64,000 bases of DNA. Source: Magnaporthiopsis rhizophila (Eukaryota > Ascomycota > Sordariomycetes > Magnaporthales > Magnaporthaceae). This document shows positions 1 through 9,235 of the stretch, piece by piece. Below the pieces are notes generated by a model. The model worked only from the letters and a program-made list of their open reading frames with translations, searched no databases and was not told where the DNA came from. The first letter of the stretch is position 1. Each line of letters begins with the position of its first letter. The stretch is taken from positions 62,001-126,000 of the forward strand of contig PYSS01000086.1 of NCBI GenBank assembly GCA_003049465.1, read 5' to 3'. Position numbers and translations under genes: made by a program.

Positions 1-705
1 TTGACGTTGACGAGAAGGGCGAGAGCATTTTTGTATGGGTAAGTATCACTCTCGACTTCGTACTGGTCACGATCTTGAGGACTAACAAAGGACAACAATG
101 TCGGACACGAAATCACAGGACGAAGTCTGGACGAGACCCAGTCGAAAATTCGGCCGATCAAAGGAAGGTCGGCTGCGCCAGGTGGCCGAGATCCCGTTCC
201 TGGCGCCGCACTTCCCACGGCTCCTCAAGGTGAACCGGCAGAACGGGGTGCTGACGCTGGCACGGCCCAACTTTGAGCGGCGGGCGTCGCTGGCGGACCT
301 GGACGTCACGACGCTCCGGCGGCTCAAGGCGGAGCTGCGGGCCGTCTACTCGGCCATGTACGACAACTCGATCGCCTACGCCTTCAGCCCGGACGGGTTC
401 GACGTCGTGTCGACGAGGGCGTCGTCGGGCTGGCGCATCTGGATCGACGGCTGGAACCGCGCGAGCAGGCACAAGGTGCGCGGGGCCGGGTCGAAGAAGA
501 CGGCCTACTTTGTCGAGATGGAGGCCGAGCAGCTGCAAAAGATTGAGGAGTATTTTGCTCCGTTTGAGGTGGGTGAGGTGTTTGTGCATCTCTACTTGAG
601 CTCCCAACTCAACCCCGACGCTGTAGTGAAAGAGGCTGACCTGACGAACGACAGTCGCGCGCCAAGCAAAAAATCTCGGCCATTATCAACCACGACCCCG
701 TTTGA
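1..705 (+). CDS. Unidentified protein, 3' end only
   Basis: This is the C-terminal part of a gene that starts left of the window. I read three exons: 3-38, 119-568 and 655-705, with introns 39-118 (GTAAGT donor, CTAAC branch at 82-86) and 569-654 (GTGGGT donor, CTGAC branch, ACAG acceptor). All junctions are phase 0. Position 119 onward has strong GC3 coding bias. The first segment reads DVDEKGESIFVW into DEVWTRPS, and the last exon ends SAIINHDPV and a stop at 703-705. An unspliced reading from the ATG at 98 would also be open, so the start is not certain. The protein is rich in Arg, Trp and aromatic residues and shows no motif, signal peptide or membrane segment I recognise. No function is proposed. 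Confidence 0.55.
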
Positions 706-1919
706 GGACGATGACATGTCTGCTTCTTCCTGCACCTGCCTTCGTCTTGGTTGGACTCGGTTTCTTTTGCGTTTCTGGCTCGGCGGCGTTATCCTTGGCT
801 AGGGACTGAGGTGGTCAGGAACAGTAGTTTTGGGTGCTTCATCATATGGCAGAAGGTTGTGTATTCCTGGGGACATTTCTTATTCAGATGCCAACGATGG
901 ATCACCTCTTCGGTGAGAATGCGATGGTTGGTCGGACGCCTGTACTCAGCGAGCTGCCTTGGAGAAGGATCAGGGTTGGAATTGAAGCCCAGCTCCTTGA
1001 CTCTGCACTTTGCTCGTCCAAGGTTTCCATTCACACTCGTGGAATTCTCCCTGATCCAAAGCGCGCGTAAGAACATGCGTCGTTATTGATGGGATTTTAC
1101 CGGAATATCAAAATACTGGTACAGGCCAGCAACGGTCGCTTGCACGAACCCCTGGTCTTTGCTCCGACATCCCCCGCGGGGTAACCAAGGATGGCACCTC
1201 GAACCCCCTACAGGGTCCCATCGCGCCCTGCAACGACGTCGCAGTGACCAAGACCAGCCCCGCAGCCATTCCTCCATCTGCCGCCTTGTCTGGGAGGTGA
1301 CCGAGAGCTTTGCATCTAGCGCTTCCCCAACGATGTAACGTTTCTAGCTCGGCTGCTCTCCGTCTCTTATTGCCATTGAGATTGGGGTCGTGCGGGGGAA
1401 AAAAAATGGGAGGTGCCTTGCATTGGTGCCTAGAGAGAAGATGGACTGCTTGCCGTCTAGTCTGCTATCCCCCCGGAAGCGGGATGCTTCCCCTCGAGGT
1501 CGCCAAATGAAGGACCCCATAAACATCACGACGCAACACTGCTACCGTTGGCAGCGCGTGACCTCCAGTGGTTCCTGAGAGAAAGTAACCCTGGACAGGG
1601 GCCGAGTAGGCGAGCTATACAGCCGCCGGCCCGACTCGGCCCACGCTCCTCTCGAAGTTGCGGGGAACCGGGTCTCCAAGAGCGCGTCGGATGCATATGC
1701 GATCAGAAGCGCGCTTGGTATCGGAAAAAATGAGAATGAGCGGGGCTCGGCTTGTGTGCTCTGCACAGTCGGTCTATAAAGAGCCGAGCGAGCATCAGGC
1801 CTAACCCTGACTCCAAAGGTCTCGTCCACGCTCTCTCCGGCTCTTTCCGGTTCAGGTTACTGCTCCCCGAGGTCGAGTTTCCACCACACTGGAGTCTCGG
1901 ACGCGCCGAAGCAAACGAA
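706..1919. other. Intergenic, promoter side of the GH79 gene
   Basis: I find no supported gene here. Short open frames lack coding bias. The last 150 bases carry the TATA element and 5' leader of the downstream glucuronidase gene. Confidence 0.6.
1775..1780 (+). promoter_or_regulatory. TATA box of the GH79 gene
   Basis: TATAAA lies 140 bases upstream of the ATG at 1920. It makes the in-frame upstream codon near 1752 an unlikely start, because that would lie before the promoter element. Confidence 0.6.
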
Positions 1920-3743
1920 ATGTTGCTCGAACCGAGGACGGCGGCCCTCGCGCTGCTGCTGGCCTGCGCCGGCCCTAGTCAGGCGCAACGCCATGGCGAC
2001 AAGGTGACGCTGCCTGAGAACCCGCACACCGAGCCGCTCTATCAGGATATAATCGGCTACTCGGTTGAGCCAGTATGGGTGAACGACTACATCAGCACGC
2101 CCCTGATGTCGACGCTGTTCAAGGCCGTCACCGGCCTGACGGGCCAACCGCCCCCGATCCGCGTGGGTGGCAACACGGCCGACAATACGACGCTGGTTGA
2201 CGACGGCGTGCTCAACACGACAGCCGTGGCCATCCCGACGCCGCTCACAGCCCGGCGGTTCAACATCAGCCGCTCCTGGTTCAAGGCCTGGGGCGACTAT
2301 TTCGACCCGCGCACCAACCTCACTTACACGCTCAACATGCACGAAAACCAGAGCGACTGGGCCACGGCGCGAGGCCAGGCCGAGGCCGCGTGGCGCGGGC
2401 TGGGCACTAAGCTCGTCCGGCTCGAGCTCGGCAACGAGGTTGATCACTTCATCAACAAGGGGTGGCGCAACAGCTCGTGGGGTGTCATGAACTACGTCAA
2501 GGAGTTCCGGCACGTCACGACCATGATCCGCGAGGCGCGGTGGTTCCGCGACGCCGGTGACAAGGCGCCCAAGTGGGGGGCGGCCTCGTTCGCGGACCCG
2601 CCCTGGGTGCCGGACCAGCACGACGAGCTGGACGACATGGACATCATCAACGTGACGACGCGGGCCGGGCTCGTCAACGAGGCGGCGGCGGGCCGCGGAG
2701 GAGGGCTGCATATCGACAGCTTCGTCGTGCACATGTACCCCATGTCGACGTGCGACCCGGTGCGCTGGCACCGCATGCGCCTGAACCTGCTGTCCAACCA
2801 CACCACCGTCTGGCTCAACATCTCGCAGCTAGCGCCGCAGGTTGAGGCGGCCCGCAAGGTCGGCGGGGCGCCGCTCGTCATGGGCGAGACCAACTCCATC
2901 AGCTGCAGCGGCCGCAGCGGCATCAGCGACACCCTCGGCGGCGCCCTCTGGAACGTCGACTACTCGCTCTCGCTGGCCGCGCTGGGAATCGGCCATGTCT
3001 ACTACCACCTCGGCGCCATGAGCGAGTATTCGTCCTTCGTGCCCAAGGACTACTACTTCAAGAACGAGTCCCTGACCATGGGGATCCGCCCGGGCTGGTA
3101 CGCACACTACTTTGTCGCGCACGTCGTCAAGCAGCAGAAGCAGCAGCAGGGTCAACTGCTGGAGATCGCGGCACTGCCGAGCGCCAACTCCAGCGACCTG
3201 AGCGGGTTCGCCGTCTACGGACGACGCGGCAGCGCCAAGCAGCTCCAGAAGCTCGTGTTCCTCGATATGGGGGTGTGGAACGGCACCGAAGGGCTCAGCA
3301 ACCCGTCGACCATCTCGACGGCCGACAATGTGGACCCGGCCTTCCACAGCAAGGGCAGCCGGCCGCGCAGCAACATGACCGTGGTCGCCACCCCTTGGTG
3401 CGAGGGCGCCGAGGTCGCGGTTCTGCGCATGACGGGGCCCGGCAGCAACGCCAAGTCGGGCGTCCGCGTCTCGGGCGTCGCGTTCGACACGAGGACCGGG
3501 GAGCAGATCGGCACGCCGCAGCGCGAAATCGTCCGCGTGGGTAAAGGCGGCTCCGTCGAGTTCCCGATCCAGATGGCCGAGGCTGTGCTGCTCGAGGTCG
3601 CCGCCGACGGGCAGCGGTGTGGTGGCAACAACAACAAGACGGGCGCGGGCAGTCCGGTCCCGGCAACTGCTTCCGCCGTCACGACAGTCACCTCGACCGT
3701 GATGTTCGTGTTCGCGCTTGCGGCTTGGGCGGCGCTGTGCTGA
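1920..3743 (+). CDS. GH79 family beta-glucuronidase, secreted, probably GPI-anchored
   Basis: Single-exon gene for 607 aa. It is likely to hydrolyse terminal glucuronic acid from cell-wall or arabinogalactan glycans outside the cell. Residues 1-23 form a signal peptide (charged start, Leu/Ala core, SQAQ cleavage region). The TIM-barrel domain shows RVGGNTAD near 81, the acid/base glutamate E173 in LELGNEVD, and the nucleophile glutamate E323 in VMGETNS, as in GH79 retaining enzymes. The C-terminal third matches the beta-sandwich of the family. Many Asn-X-Thr/Ser sites fit secretion. The tail (about 575-607) is Ser/Thr-rich followed by a hydrophobic end, which suggests a GPI signal. The start was chosen from the TATA box position and the signal peptide. 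Confidence 0.88.
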   Translation: MLLEPRTAALALLLACAGPSQAQRHGDKVTLPENPHTEPLYQDIIGYSVEPVWVNDYISTPLMSTLFKAVTGLTGQPPPIRVGGNTADNTTLVDDGVLNTTAVAIPTPLTARRFNISRSWFKAWGDYFDPRTNLTYTLNMHENQSDWATARGQAEAAWRGLGTKLVRLELGNEVDHFINKGWRNSSWGVMNYVKEFRHVTTMIREARWFRDAGDKAPKWGAASFADPPWVPDQHDELDDMDIINVTTRAGLVNEAAAGRGGGLHIDSFVVHMYPMSTCDPVRWHRMRLNLLSNHTTVWLNISQLAPQVEAARKVGGAPLVMGETNSISCSGRSGISDTLGGALWNVDYSLSLAALGIGHVYYHLGAMSEYSSFVPKDYYFKNESLTMGIRPGWYAHYFVAHVVKQQKQQQGQLLEIAALPSANSSDLSGFAVYGRRGSAKQLQKLVFLDMGVWNGTEGLSNPSTISTADNVDPAFHSKGSRPRSNMTVVATPWCEGAEVAVLRMTGPGSNAKSGVRVSGVAFDTRTGEQIGTPQREIVRVGKGGSVEFPIQMAEAVLLEVAADGQRCGGNNNKTGAGSPVPATASAVTTVTSTVMFVFALAAWAALC

Positions 3744-3989
3744 TCAGGGCTGACAAAGAGCACCCGGAGTCCCGCCGGAAGGTCCGAGGATAGGGCCTGT
3801 TTTGGGGCTGCTAGTGAGGTAGTAGTTCAAAAGCCGATAAGTAATGCCACAAACGCATTTTTTGAACTGTGTCTGTCCAATATTTTCAAACGAGAAAGTG
3901 GCTGAGTTGAATGGAACGAGATTTTTCGGAGTCACTAGCCCGCTTTATATACGTATGCACACTGAGAATTATGCACAATTCAAGCTTAG

Positions 3990-4061
3990 GGTCCAGTGGC
4001 CAAATGGCAAGGCGCTTGACTACGAATCAAGAGATTGCAGGTTCGATCCCTGCCTGGATCG
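3990..4061 (+). tRNA. tRNA-Arg (anticodon ACG)
   Basis: The acceptor arm GGTCCAG pairs with CTGGATC, discriminator G at 4061. The anticodon stem CTTGA/TCAAG encloses the loop CTACGAA, with ACG at 4022-4024. The T arm reads GCAGGTTCGATCCCTGC. No intron and no encoded CCA. Confidence 0.93.
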
Positions 4062-4113
4062 GCACGAAAGCTGCGGTAATGTCTTCCAATTGCTGGAAGC
4101 ATCGCAATCTTTC

Positions 4114-4138
4114 TTTTTTTTTTTTTTTTTTTTTTTTT
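4114..4138 (+). repeat. Poly-T tract after tRNA-Arg
   Basis: An uninterrupted run of 25 T starts 53 bases past the tRNA end, followed by a short CT run. Shorter T runs suffice for RNA polymerase III termination, so this could act as a backup terminator. Confidence 0.6.
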
Positions 4139-4973
4139 CTCTCTCTCCCTCGTCCTCCTTTCGGCGCCTAGGCTAATCACCAAACACTTGATATCGTATC
4201 TTGCACCTTTGGAAAAATGAGGGTGGGATTCATCAGGCTTTTTGCTGGTTTTTTTATCCGCCTCGTATTTTCCTCTTTCCCCCTACATTTTTCGAAACGC
4301 CCCTAATTCGAACATCGGAAAGGCTCCGAACCCCACATTTCCCCCAACGACGCCTTTTTATTCCCGAAATGTCTGTGGGAACCTCCAGGCAGGCCATCAC
4401 ACTCCGCCAGCCGTTCGTGACGCCTCCAGTTCAGGGTTAGGGCCATTAGCCACCTCCTCACAGTTGGGCCGACCGGTAATCCATGCCACGTGGGTCCATC
4501 ACCTGTTTGTTCTGAGGGTAGCGACTGGATCTGGATCAAGGAGTTGCGATGTTCTGTGGGCAGTGACGGACTCGGGAGTCAGCACTCTGCCCGTCGAGTT
4601 CGCCCGTGGCACCGAAATGGCTGAAGCCAGAAGAAAGGAGCCTAGCAAAGTGGAGTTGGAGCAAGAGCGGCAAAGACATCCCCCGAGGGTGGACTTGGTA
4701 GAAACACCGCCACCCACGAAGCAAGGGCGGGCTCGGGAGGTCAGGCTCTGATGCATACACCTATCGTGGCGCCGACTTCCGTAGGCACTGATTGGACCAG
4801 TGATGGCCTACCAGCACTCCTGGACACGTCGAGCTGGTAACCGCGTCGCCACCATGTTCTCCCCCATTTTTTGTTCTTTTTCTTCCCAGGTGCAAAGGCG
4901 TCGCATCGGTCAATCGTGGCTAACTGCGCAGTGAGGTGCGCGACTGCGAAAGCAAAGCATCGCGATCACTGCC
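4139..4973. other. Intergenic, upstream of the NACHT gene
   Basis: I see no gene I can support. An open frame crosses much of it, but its composition and codon use are not coding-like and it has no recognisable domain. Confidence 0.5.
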
Positions 4974-7846
4974 ATGGATCCGCTTAGCATCCTCTCGATC
5001 GTTACTGCCGCGATCGCGTTCGTCGACTTCGGCGCGAAAGTGCTGGCTGCCGCAAAAGATGCATCCGCGCGGGCACGCGACCAGGAGACGGCGCTCCAGC
5101 TCGACATGGCCGTGAGAGACGCGAACGAGCTGGAGGAACGCGCTGGGATGATCGAGACAGCCTACGAGCAATTCCAGTCTCCACAGGGCCGCGATGTCGA
5201 CGGACAGCTGCTCAAGGTCGGCAGCGATGCCGTCAAAGCGGCGCGCGACATCAAAGCCCTGATTGCTGAGCTCGGTGCGCTCCATGGGCCGGGCGGGGAC
5301 AGGCGGCCCGAGACTTCCAAGGAAGCCAAAAACGCGCTCGGCCCCGGAGGATCGCCCAAGAAGACGGTGGCGCGGGTTGAAGTCCTGCAGAAGACCCTCC
5401 ATCGGCTGCAAGAACGCACGATGCAAGCGTTCGTCCAGTGTTTATGGTTGGTTGGTCCAAACGGCCGCCTTACGACTTCCAGCGCTGACAAATAAATAGG
5501 GTGAACTCTCAAGAGAGCCGTGGGGATTTTGCACAAGTCAAGGCCATGCTCCAGAAGATCGAGGAGGGCCAGCAGAAGCTTCACAAAGCGTCGGTGTCTC
5601 CGGATAAAGGACGGTTGCTGCCACCGGCGGCCGGTATTGAGCTCGCCAGAGAGCAACTGGTTCGTCAGATCTGGCTTGACGGGCCTGCAGACTTCTCTCT
5701 CGACATCTCGTCCGACCTCCGTGTGCCCGCCCACCTCAAGGGCGGCGGGACCGACTCAGACCTCGTCATCCGGGCTACCATTCTTGACAGCCTTCGATTC
5801 CGTGGCATGAAGGACAGAGAAAGAGCGATTGAAACTCCATTCAGGGGAACTTTCGAATGGGTCTTCATGCCCCGAGACAGCGAGAACATTTGCGCCCCGC
5901 GTGGGGCATCTTGGCTCGATCTTTGTTCCTGGGTTAGAGAGGACTCTGACAGGGTCTACTGGATCACGGGAAAGCCCGCTGCCGGCAAGTCGACTCTTAT
6001 GCGCTATATTCAGCAGCATCCCGCTCTCAAAAAGGCACTGGCCGAGTGGGCTGGTGGAGCCGAGGTTCTCTCAGGCTCTTTCTACGCATGGAACTCCGGG
6101 AGCGATCTGCAAAAGAATGAAAGCTCTCTTCTATGCACCCTCCTTGTCCAGTATCTGGAGAAGCTCCCGAAACTTGTTTCCCTCGTTTTCCCAAGGCGCT
6201 GGTCCTTCTACAAAGTGTTCGGCACCGACGAATCAATGCCAATGCCTTGGTCGCTGAGCGAGCTACGCGAGGGCTGTACGTCCCTCCTGGTACTACTTCC
6301 AGAGTCTGGATGCAAGATGGCCTTGTTCCTTGACGGCCTGGACGAGTTTGAGGGTGAGGGCGTCCCAGGGTCCATCCTGAACCTCGTGGAAGACTTCCGC
6401 AACGCAGGAGCCAAGGTCTGCGTCAGTAGCCGGCCCGAAATAGAGTTCAAAGACCACTTCGGCGAGCAGCTAGGCCTGACCCTAGATGAAATCACCCCAC
6501 TGGACATACAACAATACGTCAATTCAAGCTTCCAGAGCGTGCCGGCCTTCAAGATCCTAGAGTCAGTCGACGGTGGAGGGTTGGCAGAGCTAATCCAGGC
6601 CATCGTTGGCGGAGCCAACGGTGTCTTCCTCTGGGTAAAGCTAGTCGTCGAGATCTTGCTGATCGGCCTCAAAAAGGGAGATTCTGCGCAAGAACTCATG
6701 ACAACCCTGAATTCACTTTCCCAGAAAAGCCGGAACCTGGCAGGCCTCTACCAAGGCATATGGGATCGGCTTGACGAAGACGATAAACTCTCAGCATCCC
6801 GCTTTTTCCAGATTGCAGATGCTTCCAGAGCGGTGGAGGATGGCCGGATGCCCGCCGGCTTGATCTTCGTCGCGGAGGCCGCCGACCCAACGGTAGCCGC
6901 CAAGCAACCATACCAGGCCCAGATGCAGCAGCTGGATCGTCGTTTGCGGAGCCGGACGAAAGGGCTCCTGGAAATCAGCACTGCGGCGACGAAGGACGAC
7001 GATCGGACCGTGGAGTATCTGCACAGAACCGCAAGGGAGTGGGTTCGAGACAACCGAAGCCAAATCTATAACGGCACACCGGCCACCTTCGACGCCCACC
7101 TTGGTCTTTTAAAGGCCAACGTTGCGTGCCTGGGCGACCCTTGCCCGTTCAACAGCCGTACTGACCTCTGGACATATGTCTCCAAGACGTTCGCCCATGC
7201 CGCACGCATAGCTGTTCATAAAGACGACCACCCGATCTCACTGGAGTGTGTCCTGTGGTTGGATCGTTTCCGCGCAAAGATGGACGAGTGGCGAGCTGAG
7301 ATTGCGGTTTTTCTCGGTACGCGTATGGGGGAGGACCAATGGCTCTTGATGCAGTCCGTGCGCGGCAAGCACCTCGAATCCAGCTTCGTGGGTCTCGCTG
7401 CCCAGTTCGCAGTTCTTCCCTATGTCCGCGCCAAAGCAGCTTTGCACAACGATCAGGGCAAACGGGGCAAACGGGCAATGCAACTTACCTTGCTCGAGAG
7501 CGCGCTCTGGTTTCCCACGGATGGGATGACCCCGTCTATCCGGAGGATAGTCGAGAGCGGTGCAGAGTCGAGACTCAAAAACAGACTGGCGGTCATCGAA
7601 TTTCTGCTTGAACACGGCGGCGATCCAGGACAGGGAGCCGACATCCTCACTCATCGGTATCACTTTGCGCCCACGACTCTGAGGGATTTTCTCGACGTCC
7701 TGCAGATACTCATTCCGAATGAGCCATTCTGGGAGGAGGTGAAGCGGCTGTTTGATCAGAAGTTGACTGATCGGCAGCGAGAGAAGTCGAAGGGACTCGC
7801 GCGGCTCTGGGCCAAGATGAAGTCGTTTTTCCGACGAGGGGTTTGA
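4974..7846 (+). CDS. NACHT-domain NLR-like STAND protein
   Basis: Two exons, 4974-5437 and 5500-7846, give 936 aa. The intron 5438-5499 has an unusual GTGTTT donor but a CTGAC branch and TAG acceptor, and phase 2 rebuilds a Gln codon. The N-terminus (about 1-150) is the amphipathic helical region typical of fungal NLRs (MDPLSILSIVTAAIAFVDFG). The NACHT NTPase follows: Walker A GKPAAGKST at 312-320 and Walker B FLDGLDEF near 430-437, then VCVSSRPEIEF, the Arg-containing sensor. The region with VEYLHRTAREW resembles the DUF7791 segment found after NACHT in fungi. The protein ends without WD40, ankyrin or TPR repeats. Such proteins act in fungal self/non-self recognition and programmed death; that role is inferred here. 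Confidence 0.85.
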
Positions 7847-9235
7847 AAACACCCGAGCAACAAGCAGCTAGCCATATCACCCCAGCCATTTTTTCGTTTT
7901 TCTTTCCTGCGAAAACATATTACGACAAACTCTCCTTTAATCACCCTCGGCTAAAGGGTTGGCCGAATCGCTCACATACTCCTCGTTGTTGAAGAACTAA
8001 AGCCGTTGAGCCACCGTTGCCGCACCGCGCCCGCCCCCTCGGCCAGAGCGAGGCCCGGCGATATGGTGCGTCCGAGGTTGCCACCGTGGATCCATACGGG
8101 AATCTCGGGGACAGCGGCGGCCGCCCGGAAAGAGGGTCGACTTTGCAACCATCCTGGACCTGGGGCCATCCGGCAGCTGCTCATCGCACAGTCATCTCCT
8201 CTCCAGTACATCAACCAGGGTCTCCTTCCACCCACCGTTCAAGCGGCCCCGCATCAGCGTGAGCATCGAAACAAGGCCCAACGGCTCGACTCCTGGGGAT
8301 GATGGCCGTATGCAGCTTGGGATATGGCTGGCCCGCCTGGCATCGTCGGATATCAGAGCTGATCCCTCCAAGGGGCGAAACCACTACGCCGCCGTTGGTC
8401 CCCGGGAGGGTAACGTCTGTGGGAGCCGTACCTTGCCCGCGGTGGGCGAGAGGGACGTCGGCCAAAATAGCCGAATCTGTGGACATCGGCAGCACTACCA
8501 GTGTGTTTTCCTCATACACGCTTTTTTTCCTTCTTTTTTGCTGCGTTGTTGCGCGAGCTTGCCGCATGTGGTGAACACGCAGTTCCGGCGGTGGGTGGGC
8601 GGCCTCCATGGCTTCTGGCTAACACGCAAGAAAAGCTGCGCGCACGCGCACCAGCAGCCACTTGGGGAAAACGTCATACACATGCGATTGATTGGTGCCG
8701 GTGGCTGATAGCGGATAAGACGAAGGAATGGCGTCTACGGGACATGGAATAACAGAACAAAGGGCAAACAGGAAGACGGATATATGTTGGACGATTGTGA
8801 AATTTGGGTTATTATCTAGCAAGCGACTTAATCAAGTACCATACGAATGACCTTGGGACTGTCGAAGACGGTCTCTTCTTCCCCCCCCCCCCCCCCCCCC
8901 CCCNNNNNNNNNNNNNNNNNNNNNNNNNNNNNNNNNNNNNNNNNNNAAAAGACTTGCGGATCCTGCCACTTTGAACCTTGGTTCCCGGGCTCCTCGGCGT
9001 GTTCTTTGGATGTGGGCAGCGGCGCGAGGCCGTCTGGCATGAGACTCGTCCAGCACCAGCAGGGCCAGCAAATGGAGGTCGTCCCGCCAGAACAGGAGGG
9101 GGCAGTCGTTGCTCGATGGCGAAGAGGAGGTCAGAGAAACGGCTCGCGCTGATCGAGCTGCCGCTGACGCCCCTGGCTACCCAGGTGCTGTCGACGGTCG
9201 CGCCAGGGGTGGAATGCGGCGAAAGCCCCGGCCGT
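7847..9235. other. Intergenic with assembly gap
   Basis: No gene is supported in the interval between the convergent NACHT and AAA genes. Open frames around 7972-8302 and 8211-8708 occur on both strands without coding bias. The interval contains a poly-C run and a 43-base N gap, so something small could be hidden. Confidence 0.5.
8881..8946. repeat. Poly-C run (23 C) abutting an N gap (8904-8946)
   Basis: The C run from 8881 to 8903 ends directly at the N stretch. The assembly probably failed in the homopolymer, so the true length is unknown. Confidence 0.9.

Noticed and set aside
4242..4751. Open frame of 169 codons between the tRNA-Arg and the NACHT gene
   Set aside because: No coding bias, no domain, no promoter or splice support; kept as intergenic.
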